Part shown: positions 23,069 through 34,254 of the stretch, piece after piece
How the letters are laid out: each line of letters starts with the position of its first letter
Numbering within the stretch: the stretch's first letter is position 1
Made by a program: the position numbers and the translations under genes
The notes under the pieces: generated by a model
Seen by the model: the letters and a program-made list of their open reading frames with translations, nothing else
Told to the model about the DNA's origin: nothing
Databases searched by the model: none
NCBI GenBank assembly: GCA_027924645.1
Contig: BSBN01001687.1
Span: forward strand, 5,270,001-5,334,000
DNA length: 64,000 nt
Reading direction: 5' to 3'
Source: Cunninghamia lanceolata
Lineage: Eukaryota > Streptophyta > Pinopsida > Cupressales > Cupressaceae

Positions 23069-23896
23069 TGTAGACACCTAAATTTGACCATATCTTATGA
23101 CATTACATTTCAGCATATTTTCTTCTAGGTCCCCTTCATGACCCCTTCCATCACTCTCATTAGTTATATTTATTTAACTAATTCCTCTCATCCATTTATC
23201 CTTCTCTTTCATCAAATTAAATAAATCTTATTTACTTAATTCCATTTGTCCTCCATTTGCACCAAATTAAATAAATCTTATTTATTTAATCTCATTTTCC
23301 TCCATCATCCAATTTAAATAAATTAAATATTTATTTAGATTCCGCATGTCTCTAACAATTTAAATAAATTTATTATTTACATTATTTATCCCCACACATA
23401 TCTCTATTTTCATCCTCATTTATTGTGTGTCATAAGCACGTCCTCTCCAAAATAAATAAAAAATCTCATTTATTCCCACTATTCTCCTAATTTTGGCTAC
23501 TTGGCATACCCATTTATTGTGCGTCATATGAAGCACTAAAATTAGCTTTTAATCCTAGCCATACACATCACATAATTGACTTTTAATCTTGGCCATCGAA
23601 TCATATTAGATTTTCCTCTAAATCAAACCTCTCACAAGTAATTTGATCATGGAGCATTTGAGTACTATTATGTTGCAGCAACAGTGAGCAACCAACATTC
23701 CTCCATCAATAATTCTTTGAAATCTTGCATTCTCATGCGAGGTTGAGAAGAGTAATGGAGATAAATTGAGTTTAGCATGGATTTGGGTTTGCATTCACTT
23801 GTTATTTTGATTTTCATGTTTGCTTGTACTCTATTGTGCTAGTTAGGGTTTGATATTTTGTTGTTTTAGTTTTAAATCTGATTTTCCCTAACTACA
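23069..23896 (+). repeat. Element A 3' LTR
   Basis: 828 bp from TGTAGACACC to AACTACA, next to GTTCT (23897-23901), which falls inside the PPR coding frame. Confidence 0.88.
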
Positions 23897-24335
23897 GTTC
23901 TTAACATCTCTAATAGTTGTACTAGGGGCCATGTTTAACAAACCAAATGTAATTGCTAACTTTTCACTATGGTGGCAGATAAATGATTCTTTTTTCTTCT
24001 ATTCCATAGCATTAAGTAAAAGTCTTGAATCTAGAAATACCCTATTGCCTTCATTTGCCAAGCCAATTTCTCTAATTTTGCATAGCTCTCCCATTTTTGT
24101 GGATGTGATCTGTCTCCTACACAAAAAAGCATGTACCATTTTATGCCCTTCAATCCAACTACATGCAGGTATCTTTCTAATTCCTCTATATTTCATTAAT
24201 CTCTTTACTATTTGAATCTCACCACACTTGCCCACTTCTGCATAGATGTTTTAGAGAAGAACATAAGTTGCAGCATTTTTAGGATCCAACTAAAAAAGTA
24301 GTGTTTCTAGAATATTCAGCCTACATTCAAATTTG
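23897..24335 (-). pseudogene. DYW-type PPR protein, E/E+ and N-terminal DYW part (split by element A)
   Basis: Minus-strand reading from about 24335 down shows an E-type region (LDPKNAATYVLL, NIYAEVGKCGEI, LMKYRGIRKIPACSWIE), an E+ region, then HHSEKLAITFGLLNMAP and TTIRDVKN. HSEKLA is the zinc-binding, catalytic-Glu motif of the DYW domain. In-frame stops occur before LDPKNA, after TYVLL and after LLNAME, so no full protein can be made. The frame ends at the 3' LTR boundary of element A and continues at 6974. PPR repeats expected further upstream (above 24335) were not found, so the gene is also truncated there or lies beyond diverged sequence. Confidence 0.88.
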
Positions 24336-25320
24336 AATTATGGGAAATTATATACAGTAAATAGATTGATGATTGTTTGGATAGTGAAATTATTAGATTT
24401 CTTAGAAATTAACTGAAATATCTTGTCTTGAAATATCTCGAAGGATTATTTTATTTAAGGGGATTTGGTGGTTATTTTTGTAACAATGATTAACAATGAT
24501 TTTATAGTGTAGTTAGCTTGCTATTTTCATTCAAGATACAAGTCATCAAAGTCAAGCACATACCAAGAAGATGGTACTCTACTTCAAACCCTCAACCTCA
24601 CTTAGTTTAGTATGCTTACATGGGGATATTAAGGAAGTTGCTAAACAATTAATATATAGAATTTATTGTTTGTGAAGGAGAATCCTATGATATCTAATAT
24701 GGTAGTGGATCAATATCTAATTTCTTGAGTAAAGATGATGTCACAGTTGGGAAAATTGTTGTGAAACAGCATGTTAGTAATTTTTGGATGTTAAGGCTTC
24801 CCAGTTGGATATCAAAGATCTTTTCTCATCAACTTAATTTGGAATTTATGTATAATTAATGGATTCTTTCATGGTGCAGGTCTTTACTGAGACAACGCAT
24901 GAACCAGGGTTGACATTTTTTTGAATCAGTAAGGATGCTTAGAGCATCATAATATATTAGTATTAATAAAAATATTTTTATAGATTATGAAAAAGGGCCT
25001 TCCTGGCCAAAAAAAAACATAACAGAGCATTTTAACTAAGAGCCTTGAACAAAGCTACAAATCTAAAAGGCCATTTCTGGCCAAAAAGGAAACCAAAGTT
25101 ACAGCAAAGCCAAAATCCTAAAATAGAAAGGGTAGTTGACATGCTATCCATATTTAAATCTACAACCCTAAAGCCATGAACCCCCAGTTGTATTCTCTAC
25201 ATAAAGGACTATGTCATCATTGGTGAAGGGAACTATTGGTGGTTGGAAATTTGACAAGAAGCTCCATGCATTGAATACTTCCTCTATCCTTTCCCTCTTG
25301 GACCTTCCAAATGCAGAATT
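24336..25320 (-). other. No supported gene; possible LINE-like 3' tail on minus strand
   Basis: On the minus strand 25320 to 24918 shows an ORF end, repeated TTTTTGGCCAG / AAGGCC motifs (near 25080 and 25005), an AT-rich stretch and a terminal run of seven A at about 24918-24924. This resembles the 3' end of a LINE. No reverse transcriptase motif was found to confirm it. Confidence 0.25.
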
Positions 25321-25326
25321 GTGAAC

Positions 25327-25915
25327 CTACAGTGAATTATCAAAGGCCTCTCTGTTACCTGATTGCAAACTTGAAATCATTGCTTGATAAACACAGTTAA
25401 AATTGAGTTTATTAATGATATCTTCACAGAGGAAGAGTCCCCCTACCAAGGCTAAGCAATCATGGAGATTATAAGGAGCAAAAGCTTCAAATAGCTTGAC
25501 ATCTGGGACTAGATAGTCATGAACAAACATTGATGCTATCCTTTAACCTTATCAACCTGATGAAATAAGTCCATTGCATTTGAGAAAAAATGAGATACCA
25601 GATGCGAAGCATAACATACCCTGGATTGCAGCAAAAAATCTCTATCACATACATCTATCAAATAATCCTCCATCGACTCTTTATCGAACAGTTTGAAGGC
25701 CCTAGCCATGAAATATGAGTTGATGCTTCTGTGCATTGGTTTTTCCCATGGTTAAATAGGCAAATGAAGTTGACAATTGTTGGGATAGATAGACATTGAA
25801 GATACATAGCAAGAGCAAAATGAAGAGGTAAGAATGAAATAATGACACAACTACCATGGTCTCTTGCATAAAAAGAGGATCGCACGAGCCAACATAATGA
25901 ATTGAAGTCATTCAA
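25327..25915 (-). other. Minus-strand open stretches of unknown identity
   Basis: Three short open stretches (25327-25530, 25536-25736, 25658-25915) read ordinary-looking protein sequence, for example ARAFKLFDKESMEDYLIDV and LVPDVKLFEAFAPYNL. The first two are nearly contiguous in different frames. I recognise no domain. They could be a frameshifted relic of one gene or part of the LINE-like element suggested downstream. Confidence 0.25.
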
Positions 25916-26074
25916 GCTGGTGCAGAAATAAAACCAAGGTAGATGAGATCCAAATGTGGATTATATTGCTTGGCTCCCAACACTCCTCTTACAGAGCATT
26001 CAATGAATATAATCAAAGAGACATGTGTGAAGTGAACAATTAATGCCAGATGGAAATCCACATAGATTGCAAGC

Positions 26075-26591
26075 TTCAAAATGACTAAATATACTACTAA
26101 TTCACATCAATTAATAGTTAAATTGACTAAATATACAAAAATTAGTTAACAGTGAATAAATATTCATGACTAAATATATGACTAGTGTTAAATTGGTGAA
26201 TAAAAATGACTAAATATACTACCAAATTGATCAAAATGATGATTAAAATTAATTACTAAATACACCACCAATGGACAGAAATTAGTGAATAAAATTAACT
26301 AAATAAGTGACCAGTTAATAACAATCAATGACTAAATATATCAATGAATAAAAAATGACTAAATAAGTGACTAGAGATTTAAACAATCAATGACTAAATC
26401 AACTACTAAATATACTACCAAATCGATCAATCAAAACAACCAATGATTGACTAAAAATGGTTTAGTCATCAATTTGGTCACATTATAAATGACTGGCAAT
26501 AAACTACTAATGGTCACGTGACCATGTTTGGTCATTTATAAGAAGTTTTTAATAGTTTTTTTAGTAACATATTGTTGTTTTTGTACTAGTG
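26075..26591 (-). mobile_element. CACTA-like transposon terminus with subterminal repeats
   Basis: Read on the minus strand, the segment starts CACTAGTACAAAAAC at 26591. It carries many short repeats (ATGACCAAA, TGACTAAAT, CTAAATATACTACC on one strand or the other). A perfect 14-bp palindrome TGGTCACGTGACCA lies at 26511-26524. CACTA (En/Spm) DNA transposons have such termini and clustered subterminal motifs that bind the transposase. The other terminus and a transposase were not found, so this may be a truncated or non-autonomous copy. It ends exactly where chromovirus D's protease coding begins. Confidence 0.45.
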
Positions 26592-27403
26592 GACACTGGT
26601 GCTACCGAATGTTTTGTTTCTCCTAAATTGTATGAAAAATTCATAGAAAGGCCTAATTCATGGCAAACACATGGTCTATAGAATGTGCAAACCAAACCAA
26701 GGCTCAGGTAGAGCAATGCCTATTTGAGTCTAGGGTTGAATTTTCAAATTTCTCCATTGAGGAAAATCTTTATGTAGCCCCACTAGGCTCGTACGATGTT
26801 ATCCTAGGGATAAATTGGCTATGGAGACATCGAGCCAAAGTGGATTGTTATGCCAAAATAGTAGAGTGTCTGGATGGTTTAGGAAATAAAGTCTTTCTTC
26901 AAGGAACCCCTAGGGAAGTCAAACTAAGACAAAATTCTAGCCTACAAATGAAAAGAGCTCAAAGAAAAGGATGCCATCTTTTCGTTGTCAAAATGGAAAA
27001 ATTAAATGAGACTGAGGAAACCTATTTCCAAGATTACTTAATGTTTTATGAATCTCAAAAACTCAATGAAGTTGGGAAGAAGGAGTCCATAGGTCAAGAA
27101 AGATTAGATATGGACATGTATCCTTTCCTTAGATATTTTGAAGATGTATTTCCAGATGAGCTACTAGGATTATCTCCTAAAAGAGCCTTTGACTTATCCA
27201 TTGATATAATTCTAGGGTCAGAAATCATTTCTAAAGCCCCCTACGGAATGACCACCACAGAACTAATGGAGATAAAATTTCAATTACAAGAATTGTTGGA
27301 TAAAGGGTTGGTTAGACCTAGTGTGTCACCCTGGGAGCACCAGTCATTTTGTGAAAAAGAAAGATGGTACCTTGTGGTTATGCATAGAATACTGCATGTT
27401 GAA
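26592..27403 (+). pseudogene. Element D protease and start of reverse transcriptase
   Basis: DTGATECFVSPKLYEKF is the aspartic-protease active site. After a frame change near 26650 the frame stays open to 27442: LGSYDVILGINWLWRH (protease end), FPDELLGLSPKRAFDLSID, ISKAPYGMTTTELMEIKFQL and LLDKGLVRPSVSPW (start of gypsy reverse transcriptase). A further shift near 27330 moves VKKKDGTLWLCIEYCMLNK into another frame. Coding stops at the solo LTR and resumes with [11 protein letters not shown] at 28433. Phrases fit the chromovirus branch of Ty3/gypsy. Confidence 0.85.
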
Positions 27404-27408
27404 CAAAG

Positions 27409-28427
27409 TGTTAAGAAAAGTGTCTCAACCTTGCAACTTTGAAAGATTACCATTCTTCCCAGTTTTGGTCTTTTTGAATACCCTTTATCTTGGAGAATGG
27501 TCTGGAACCTTAAAAGTTTCCAAAAGTTTCTAAATGAGCTAAAAATAGTGAGAATTACTATTTTTAGTAAGTCCTTTGATTGAGCTCAGATTTACCTAAA
27601 ACTTTTCCCAGGAAGTGCAGAACAGCTAAGTGAACATCTCGGGTGAGTTTTGTCTCAAGATCATATCTAGATTGCAAGATATTAAAGCTTCTATTTTTTG
27701 AAACTGTCAGAAAAAGTCTTTGAACTCAATTACCGGAATCAAAACTCCTCTAAACATCTCAAAATTTGGGATAACCATCCTAGTGGGTTATAGGGTGATA
27801 TATCTCTTCACAAGCTTTCTGACACATTAAACAGTTTGTCAATTAGACACCTTGATCAAAAGTTATGGCCTCTGAAAGTTGGACCTTCTGTTTTGGGAAA
27901 TGTAAAAACGTGTTGGACACATAAAATTGTTGTAAAGGGGAGAGTTACATGTGTTGGTGTGTGGTCTGGCACATCACAAGGCATCTTTGATTGGAGATAA
28001 TTTGGGCACCATTTTTGGGTGGTTTTAGCTCACAGTTTTGTAATTATCATTGGCAGTGCACTGTACTATATCTCCTATATATTAGGAACTAGAGATGCAT
28101 GTTGTATGTAAGAATCTTATAGATGTCGAATTATGTCCTAGATCTCTGGTTGGATATACTCTTGTATAATCTTTCTCTACAAGTATATTGTAATCTTCAT
28201 GATTATTGAATAATATATTGGGCGGCTTTGGATTGTGGGGTTTTTTACCTGAAAGGGTTTTCCCCATGTATATCTTGCGTTGTGAGTTTTGTGGTTGCAT
28301 TTGGAAGTTGTTATTATCTTTCTGTTAATGTGTATCTTAATCTGTAACTATAAAAGTTGAAATTTGCATAAGTCTTTCCTCATTACATCAGTGTAGGAAG
28401 CGTTTCTGCATACCTTGCTTCCTTTCA
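27409..28427 (+). mobile_element. Solo LTR (copia-like) in element D reverse transcriptase
   Basis: 1019 bp, TGTTAAGAAAAG...CTTCCTTTCA, flanked by CAAAG duplications (27404-27408 and 28428-28432). It contains a TATA-like CCTATATATTAGG at about 28074-28086. Near its end come GTGGGGTTTTTTACCTG and TTTTCCCCATGTATATCTTG, common in R-U5 of plant copia LTRs. No internal region remains, as expected after recombination between two LTRs. Orientation is inferred from these motifs. Confidence 0.82.
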
Positions 28428-28432
28428 CAAAG

Positions 28433-29575
28433 CAACCATTAAGAATAAGTACATGTTACCTTGCATTGATGATCTTTTCAATCAAATGAGGGATGCAACT
28501 GTGTTTTTAAAGATTGATCTTTAGTCTGGGTGTTACCAATTGAATTTGAATGATGAGGACATCCATAAGAGAGCCTTCAGAACAAGGTATGGGCATTATG
28601 AATTCACTGTCCTACCTTTTGGGTTAACGAATGCACCAGTGACATTTATGAATCTTATGAATAGTGTGTTAAGGGACTGTCTGGACAAGTTTATCTTAGT
28701 GTTTCTTGATGACATTTTAATCAATTGTAAGAATGAGTAGGAGCATCTGCCGCATTTAAGAATTATTCTTCAGAGGCTGAGAGAATAAATTGTATGGTAA
28801 GCTCTCTAAGTGTACTTTCTTTCGAAAGGAAGTGTAGTATTTGGGCCACATAATTTTAGCTAAGGGAATAGCTATGGACCCAACTAATATTAAGGCTATT
28901 TTGGAATGGAGGATACTACAAAATGCTCATGAGGTCTGAAGTTTCATGGGCCTTTTTGGTTATTACAGGAAGTTTGTGAAAAACTTTTCTAAAATTGCAT
29001 ACCCTATAAGTTCCTTGCAGAGAAAAGGAAAGATGTTTGAGTGGTTAGAAAAGTGCCATGAGGCCTTTGACCTACTGAAGGAAAAATTGACTTCAGCACT
29101 AATTTTGAAAGTACCTAACCCAGAGGGTCAATTTGTAGTCATCACTGACACCTCAGGGGAAGTCTTAGGTGGTGTACTAGTCCAGGATGGACAAGTCATT
29201 GTGTATGAGTCATGTAAAATAAAAAATTACAAAAAAAATTATGCCCCACATGATTTGGAACTGGAAGCAGTCATTCATGCACTACAAATGTGGAGACACT
29301 ACTTACTCAAGAAACCTTTTGAGCTAAAAATAGATCATCAAGGACTCAAATATTTTTTCACTCAACCACATCTTAATGCTTGGCAAAGAAGATGGTTGGA
29401 ACTCATGTCAGATTGATTTCAAGATTAAATATATACAAGGAAAAGAAAATCAAGTGATAGATGCTTTGAGTAGGAGAAGACACATCTCCTCAAAGATCTC
29501 CATACATTCTGATTTTAGGAATCAGGTGTTAGAAAAATCTAAGAGAGATGAGTTTTACGAGCAAGTAAAATAGGG
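28433..29575 (+). pseudogene. Element D reverse transcriptase and RNase H
   Basis: [54 protein letters not shown] and FLDDILINC (catalytic Asp pair; the family consensus is YxDD and here it reads FLDD) are reverse transcriptase. FMGLFGYYRKFVKNFSKIA starts the connection. The RNase H follows with ITDTSGEVLGGVLVQDG, YAPHDLELEAVIHALQMWRHY, KIDHQGLKYFF and YIQGKENQVIDALSR. The second segment (28946-29416) is open for 156 codons; stops at about 28522 and 28738 and a shift at 29400 break the rest. Confidence 0.87.
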
Positions 29576-30942
29576 CCTTGAGGAAAACCCCCAGAATTCA
29601 AGATATAAGGGATTCAACCTTGAACCAGATGGGTTATTAAGGTCTAAAGGAAGGATGTATGTACCTAACTTTATAGAGTTAAAGAATATGGTATGGAAAG
29701 AGGTGAATTTTGTACCATATTCTAGACATCCTCGAGTAACAAAGTTACTTGCTGATGTGAAACCCCTATATTTCTAGAAATGAATGAAGAGGGATGCTAC
29801 AAATTTTGTAGCTGTGTGTATGGAATGCCAAAGGGTGAAGGCAAAACACCATCACCCGGCATGATTATTATACCCTCATAAAATTCCTAAGTGGAAATAG
29901 CAAATTATAAGCATGGACTTTGTGCAAGGGCTTCCTATGTCCAAGAATAAGCACAATGCTATCTTTGTTGTGACAAATAGGCTCACCAAATCTGCTCATT
30001 TTATACCTGGGAACTTGACGGATGGGGCACCCGTCATAGCTTGAAAATTTGTTCAATAGATTTTCAGATTGCATGGCATTCCTGAGAAAATTATCTTAGA
30101 TAGGGATGTACTAATGCCAAACCGTATTCTCTTCACTTGGAACCTAGTTGAATATAAGCTCTAATTATCATCCTGAAATGGATAGATAAATTGAGAGGGT
30201 AAACCATGTGCTGGAGGCTTTTTTGAGGATGTATTGCAAGGATCAACAATACAAGTGGGAGGATTATCTTCCTCTGGTGGAATTTTCCTATAATAATTCC
30301 TATCACTTAGCCATTAAGATGGATCCATTTGAGGCATTATATGGATGGAAATGCCACACCCCTATAAGCTAGGACAAGCTAGAAGATAGGGTTAGTCTTG
30401 GTCTAGAAATGCCATCAGAGATGGAAGAGCAAGTCCATATGATTAAGAGAAGGCTAGTGGAAGCCAATGATAGACGAAAGAGTTATACAGATGCTAAGCA
30501 CATCGAAGGGCATTTCACAGTGGGAGAGAAAGTTATCCTAAGGGTAAAACCTCAAAAGTGTTCCATTAAATTTAGAAAGATGTCCAAATTGACACTTGGA
30601 TATGTGGGTCTATTCAAAGTTCTTGAAGAAGTCAACCCAGTAGCATACATAATTTCTCTATCGCCAACTCTTGCCATGGTGCATAATGTGTTTCATGTTT
30701 CATATTTTAAGAAGTTTAATACTATTGATAATCAAATTCCTATGCTTGATTGGAATGCTATATAGGTGAAGGACCCAGGGGTGGTGGTGATCGAGCCCAT
30801 CAAGGTGCTCAAAACGCGCAAGCTACACTTATGTAACAAAGAGATAACAAAGTGCAAGCTCTAGTGGGACCAATATGTAGAGGAAAACACCACCTTGGAA
30901 AACTATGATGACTTTTATGCTAGATTTCCTCATCTTTTCTAA
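29576..30942 (+). pseudogene. Element D integrase and chromodomain-like C-terminus
   Basis: Zinc-binding part (SRHPRVTKLL, CMECQRVKAKHH), core (ISMDFVQGLPMSKNKHNAIF, RLTKSAHFIPG, IILDRDV, QIERVNHVLEAFLRMYCK) and an open C-terminal stretch 30409-30765 (HNVFHVSYFKKF). The end KTRKLHLCNKEITKCKL...ARFPHLF with a stop at 30940-30942 matches the chromodomain tail of Tekay/Del-like chromoviruses, which directs insertion to certain chromatin. Several stops and a deletion around the second catalytic Asp region show decay. Confidence 0.82.
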
Positions 30943-31041
30943 AAAACTTTATATTATGTTCACAAACCATTTCTCTTATTATGTTGATTGACTATGAAGA
31001 CATTAAATCATCAGGGATGATGATTCTTATGGGGGGAGATA

Positions 31042-31671
31042 TGTTTTTTTTTTTTTTTACCAGAAAAAGGTGACAGAACACCCATAGTTACATCCCCATC
31101 TTGTGATTTAGATTAATCTTCCTTTTGCATGGTAATCAAGATAATTAGTTAAGAGTTGAATGATTGGATGTTTGTGGAAAATGACAGATTAATCATTGTT
31201 TATGAGGAAACTAACTAATGCTAGTTAGATATGAGATTTCAAGATTGAAATGATTATTTAATTATTATCATTTATTGATCATATGATGATACACTAATCA
31301 TGATTTTTTGGTGGTGTGTTTGATCAGGAAAGTAATCATCCTTTGAAGATGGAAGGAGAGTATCATCCGAGAGGAAGATATAGATGTCGGGAAAAAGGGG
31401 TTAAACAACCATCTAAGTAGACCAAACTTTGTCCTTTGAATCTTTGCTTTAATAGGTGAGATTACATCACCAGTGTTAGTCATTTATTTTTTCTTTTTGA
31501 CTTGTCATCTGGATTCTTCTCGACATCTTTAATGTTGATTCGTTAAAATGTTGATGTTCACAAGAACATCTTTTCGAGTCGTTTGTCGATTCCAGAAAAG
31601 TTGTTGTGAATCCTTGTGTTCCACATTTATTATCCTACATTATGTTTTGTGACTATTTTATCTAATTACTT
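31042..31671 (+). repeat. Element D 3' LTR, first part (cut by element E)
   Basis: Starts TG plus a long T run, right after the polypurine tract. It is interrupted at 31671 by E; sequence after 38018 (ATGTCTTTTGGTGACC) should be its continuation. The true LTR end was not identified. Confidence 0.6.
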
Positions 31672-32911
31672 TGTAATGTTGGAAAATGTCCCCTTGGGGG
31701 CTTTTCCCTCAAAAAGTTTAGCTCTTGGGTCTTTAATCTACATTTAGGACATATTGCATCATAATTTAACATCCTGATGGAATGAACCCTGGGTCTTATA
31801 ACAAATGGGGCCTAGGGGGACCCCTTGAACCTAACCCTGTCCAAAATAGGGGGAGAGGACTTGGGCACCCGTGCCCTAGTCCTGCCCTATTTTGAGTGAG
31901 TCCCAAATTTCTAATGTCGGTTTATGATTGTTATTTGGTCCCTAGGCTGACATGGTAAGTTTGAATTATTGAATTCTTGGTGGGAATGTTTATAGTTGCA
32001 TATAAAAGCATGTTTAGGCATTCATTTGTAAACTAGATTACAATTAGCTATCAATTTGCATGAGAATTGGTGATTCAAGGCATTCATTGTGTGGAAGAGC
32101 AGATTTGTGTTGTTTTATGTGTTTGTATTTGTAGATTTGAGCAATCATCTCCTGATGGCATGAAGAGCTTCTTCCTCCCATGAGATCTTCACTACAAGGT
32201 GATATCATTTATGTTTGTACACATTTATCATTTAGTTTTTGCCTCCACCTCCCAAGGGCACGCACTCTCTATTTGATAACGGTGTTTAGAAGACTTAAAT
32301 GTCTCTTCAAGGCTTGATTGAGGCATTCCTCTAAACACCACAACCCCCTCCCAAAGTTTTTATGATTGTAGGTTACAGGTTGGAGTTGCAGACAAAGTGG
32401 AGTTGCAGGAGGGTACAATAGGGTGTTGGAATTGCATATCAGAGAAGAAAATAGCTCCCTGGACTAGGGCACCCGCTCTTTAGTCCTTGATGTTTTGCAA
32501 TGGGAAAATCTCTGGTACAACAGATATAGGTTGCAGACCTTGTTTGTAGATCTTGACAAAAAGTAGAGCCTTGGACTTGGGCACTTGTTCCTTAGTCCCT
32601 AATTTTTCTATCTCTGAACCTCAGAAACAGGTGCACAGTTATTTGTCATTTTACATATCTTTGTAGCAGCATTTTTCAATATTCGTCTGTTTGCTGTTGT
32701 ATTTACATAATTAGGTTTCTAATGTATAATTGAGCATAAGAGAAGATAATTGGTAATCAAATCATAAAAATCCAAGTTCCCTACATCTCATAGTGATCTA
32801 GGGTATGATAGTACATTTCAACTCAACCCTAGGTCCTTGAATGAAAGGGTGAAAGGAGGATACATACACAAAACGACCAAAAATTGAACTATCCAAATTC
32901 CACCCTTTACA
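31672..32911 (+). repeat. Element E 5' LTR
   Basis: 1240 bp. A likely TATA box GCATATAAAAGCATG lies near 31999-32013. CCCCTTGGGGG close to the start is a self-complementary motif kept in both LTRs. Confidence 0.9.
32001..32008 (+). promoter_or_regulatory. Element E LTR TATA box
   Basis: TATAAAAG, preserved at the same place in the 3' LTR (37103-37110) although the LTRs differ by about 10%. Confidence 0.55.
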
Positions 32912-33574
32912 ATTTGGTGAACCCATGTGTATTGGACTTGTTTGCACCTCTATGAGTATTTCTCCTCAGATTTGCATTGATTTTCATTCATTCATATAAT
33001 CATTCATCTTATTGCATTGGAAAATTTTAAAACAATTGAAAAATTAGAAAAATTGGAAAAACATTTGCATGCTAGGGTTCACATATTGCATTAATTAAAT
33101 TCAATTTCATCAAATTTCTGATTTTTTCATTAGATCTGAGTTAATTCATAGAAAATTACAAAAATTCATTAGTTTACATTGCATTTTCATCATAAAATTG
33201 CTAGGGTTTTGATGAAAATTATAAATTTTCCTTATAACCTAGTAATTCCAAAATCTAGGGCTTGTAGGTAAAATCTTGTTTCATATTTTTATACTAATTT
33301 TAGATACTCATTCAAATTTGAATTTGGATGTAGTCTTGCATTTTAGTATAAATTTGCATTGAAAAATTCAACAAAAACTAGCATTTTCATTAATTTTTCA
33401 CTACTTGCATTTCGCATGTTAGGGCTTCAAAATCTTTTTTAGATCTAAGAGAATTTAATTTTCATCATAAATCAGATTACAAGACATTCATATAGATTTT
33501 TACATCAAGATCTCAAACCTAGGGCTTGAAAAACATTGATTTTCACTAGATTTGGCCTTATCAACTCTATACAT
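32912..33574 (+). other. Element E leader
   Basis: AT-rich sequence after the primer-site candidate, with repeated ATTTGCAT/TTTGCATT and AAAATT motifs. No gene seen. Confidence 0.5.
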
Positions 33575-34254
33575 TTGCACCATAGGAGTGTTGTGAAGAG
33601 TATTTTTACACTAACTAGTTTTTATTAGGATAATTATTTTCTACCCCTCCTAAAAATATTCACAACACCCTTTTATTGGGCTCTTGTATTGAAAATTTGG
33701 TGAAAAATTGCACATCTTTGCTATTTTTCCCCTAGGGTTTGGCATAGTTTGCACTCCAAGCGTGTTGTGACAAATTTTATAGATTGAGGTGATTGATATC
33801 ATTTTTTTTATTTTCTAAACCTCCTAAAATTATTTACAACACCCATTTTGCTAGGTATTGGAGTTGAAAAATCATGAAAAATAGCCTATTTTTGCTATAT
33901 TTGCACTAGGGTTTGATCTTGAGTGGCACTATAAGTGTGTTGTGATAGATATTTTGGTATTAGTTTGCTGTTATTACTGATATAATTTTCTTTCCATCAT
34001 AATTTTCCTCACAACACCCTTTGTCATGCTCTTTTGCATTGAGATTTGGTGAAAAATTGCATATTTTAGCATATTTTCACTACATTTTAACTTGTCATCA
34101 TCTTAGATTTGCATCAAGAGTGTGTTGTGAAGGATCTTATTGCCATTTTCAACTGATATCAGACATTATTTTCTACCCCTTATCAAAATCCTTACAACAC
34201 CATTTCTTTCATATATTTGCATTGAATAAGTATAAAAAATAAGCATTTTAAGTC
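33575..34254 (+). repeat. Element E tandem hairpin array, four units of about 175 bp
   Basis: GTGTTGTGA recurs at 33588, 33762, 33937 and 34123. Each copy is followed 60-70 bp later by its complement (TTCACAACACCC at 33659, TTACAACACCC at 33834, TCACAACACCC at 34009, TTACAACACC at 34192). Units also share TTGGTGAAAAATTGCA-like and TTTGCAC-type segments. Each unit can form its own stem-loop. The array ends directly at the ORF start, so it lies in the putative 5' untranslated RNA. Confidence 0.8.

Larger units (their letters stand above)
6975..23896 (+). mobile_element. Element A: 16.9-kb LTR retrotransposon with nested insertions
   Basis: Both LTRs begin TGTAGACACC and end in CTACA or TTACA. 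The element is flanked by identical 5-bp duplications GTTCT (6970-6974 and 23897-23901). Subtracting nested elements B and C leaves about 8 kb. A purine tract (AAAGAGGAGCAAAA, 23055-23068) abuts the 3' LTR and sets the plus orientation. The interior shows a decayed ORF of unknown family and low-complexity DNA, with no protease, reverse transcriptase or integrase I can recognise. It is therefore a large non-autonomous (LARD-like) element. The LTRs differ at many positions and by indels, so it is older than B and C. Confidence 0.88.
26592..31041 (+). mobile_element. Element D: decayed Ty3/gypsy chromovirus, 5'-truncated
   Basis: Plus-strand order protease, reverse transcriptase, RNase H, integrase, chromodomain-like end, then polypurine tract (ATGGGGGGAGATA, 31029-31041) and an LTR start. 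Gag and the 5' LTR are missing; the element begins within the protease at the CACTA-like terminus. A solo LTR sits inside the reverse transcriptase. Many stops and shifts show it cannot move. Confidence 0.85.

Noticed and set aside
23931..24215. Plus-strand 94-codon frame
   Set aside because: Antisense of the PPR-DYW pseudogene.
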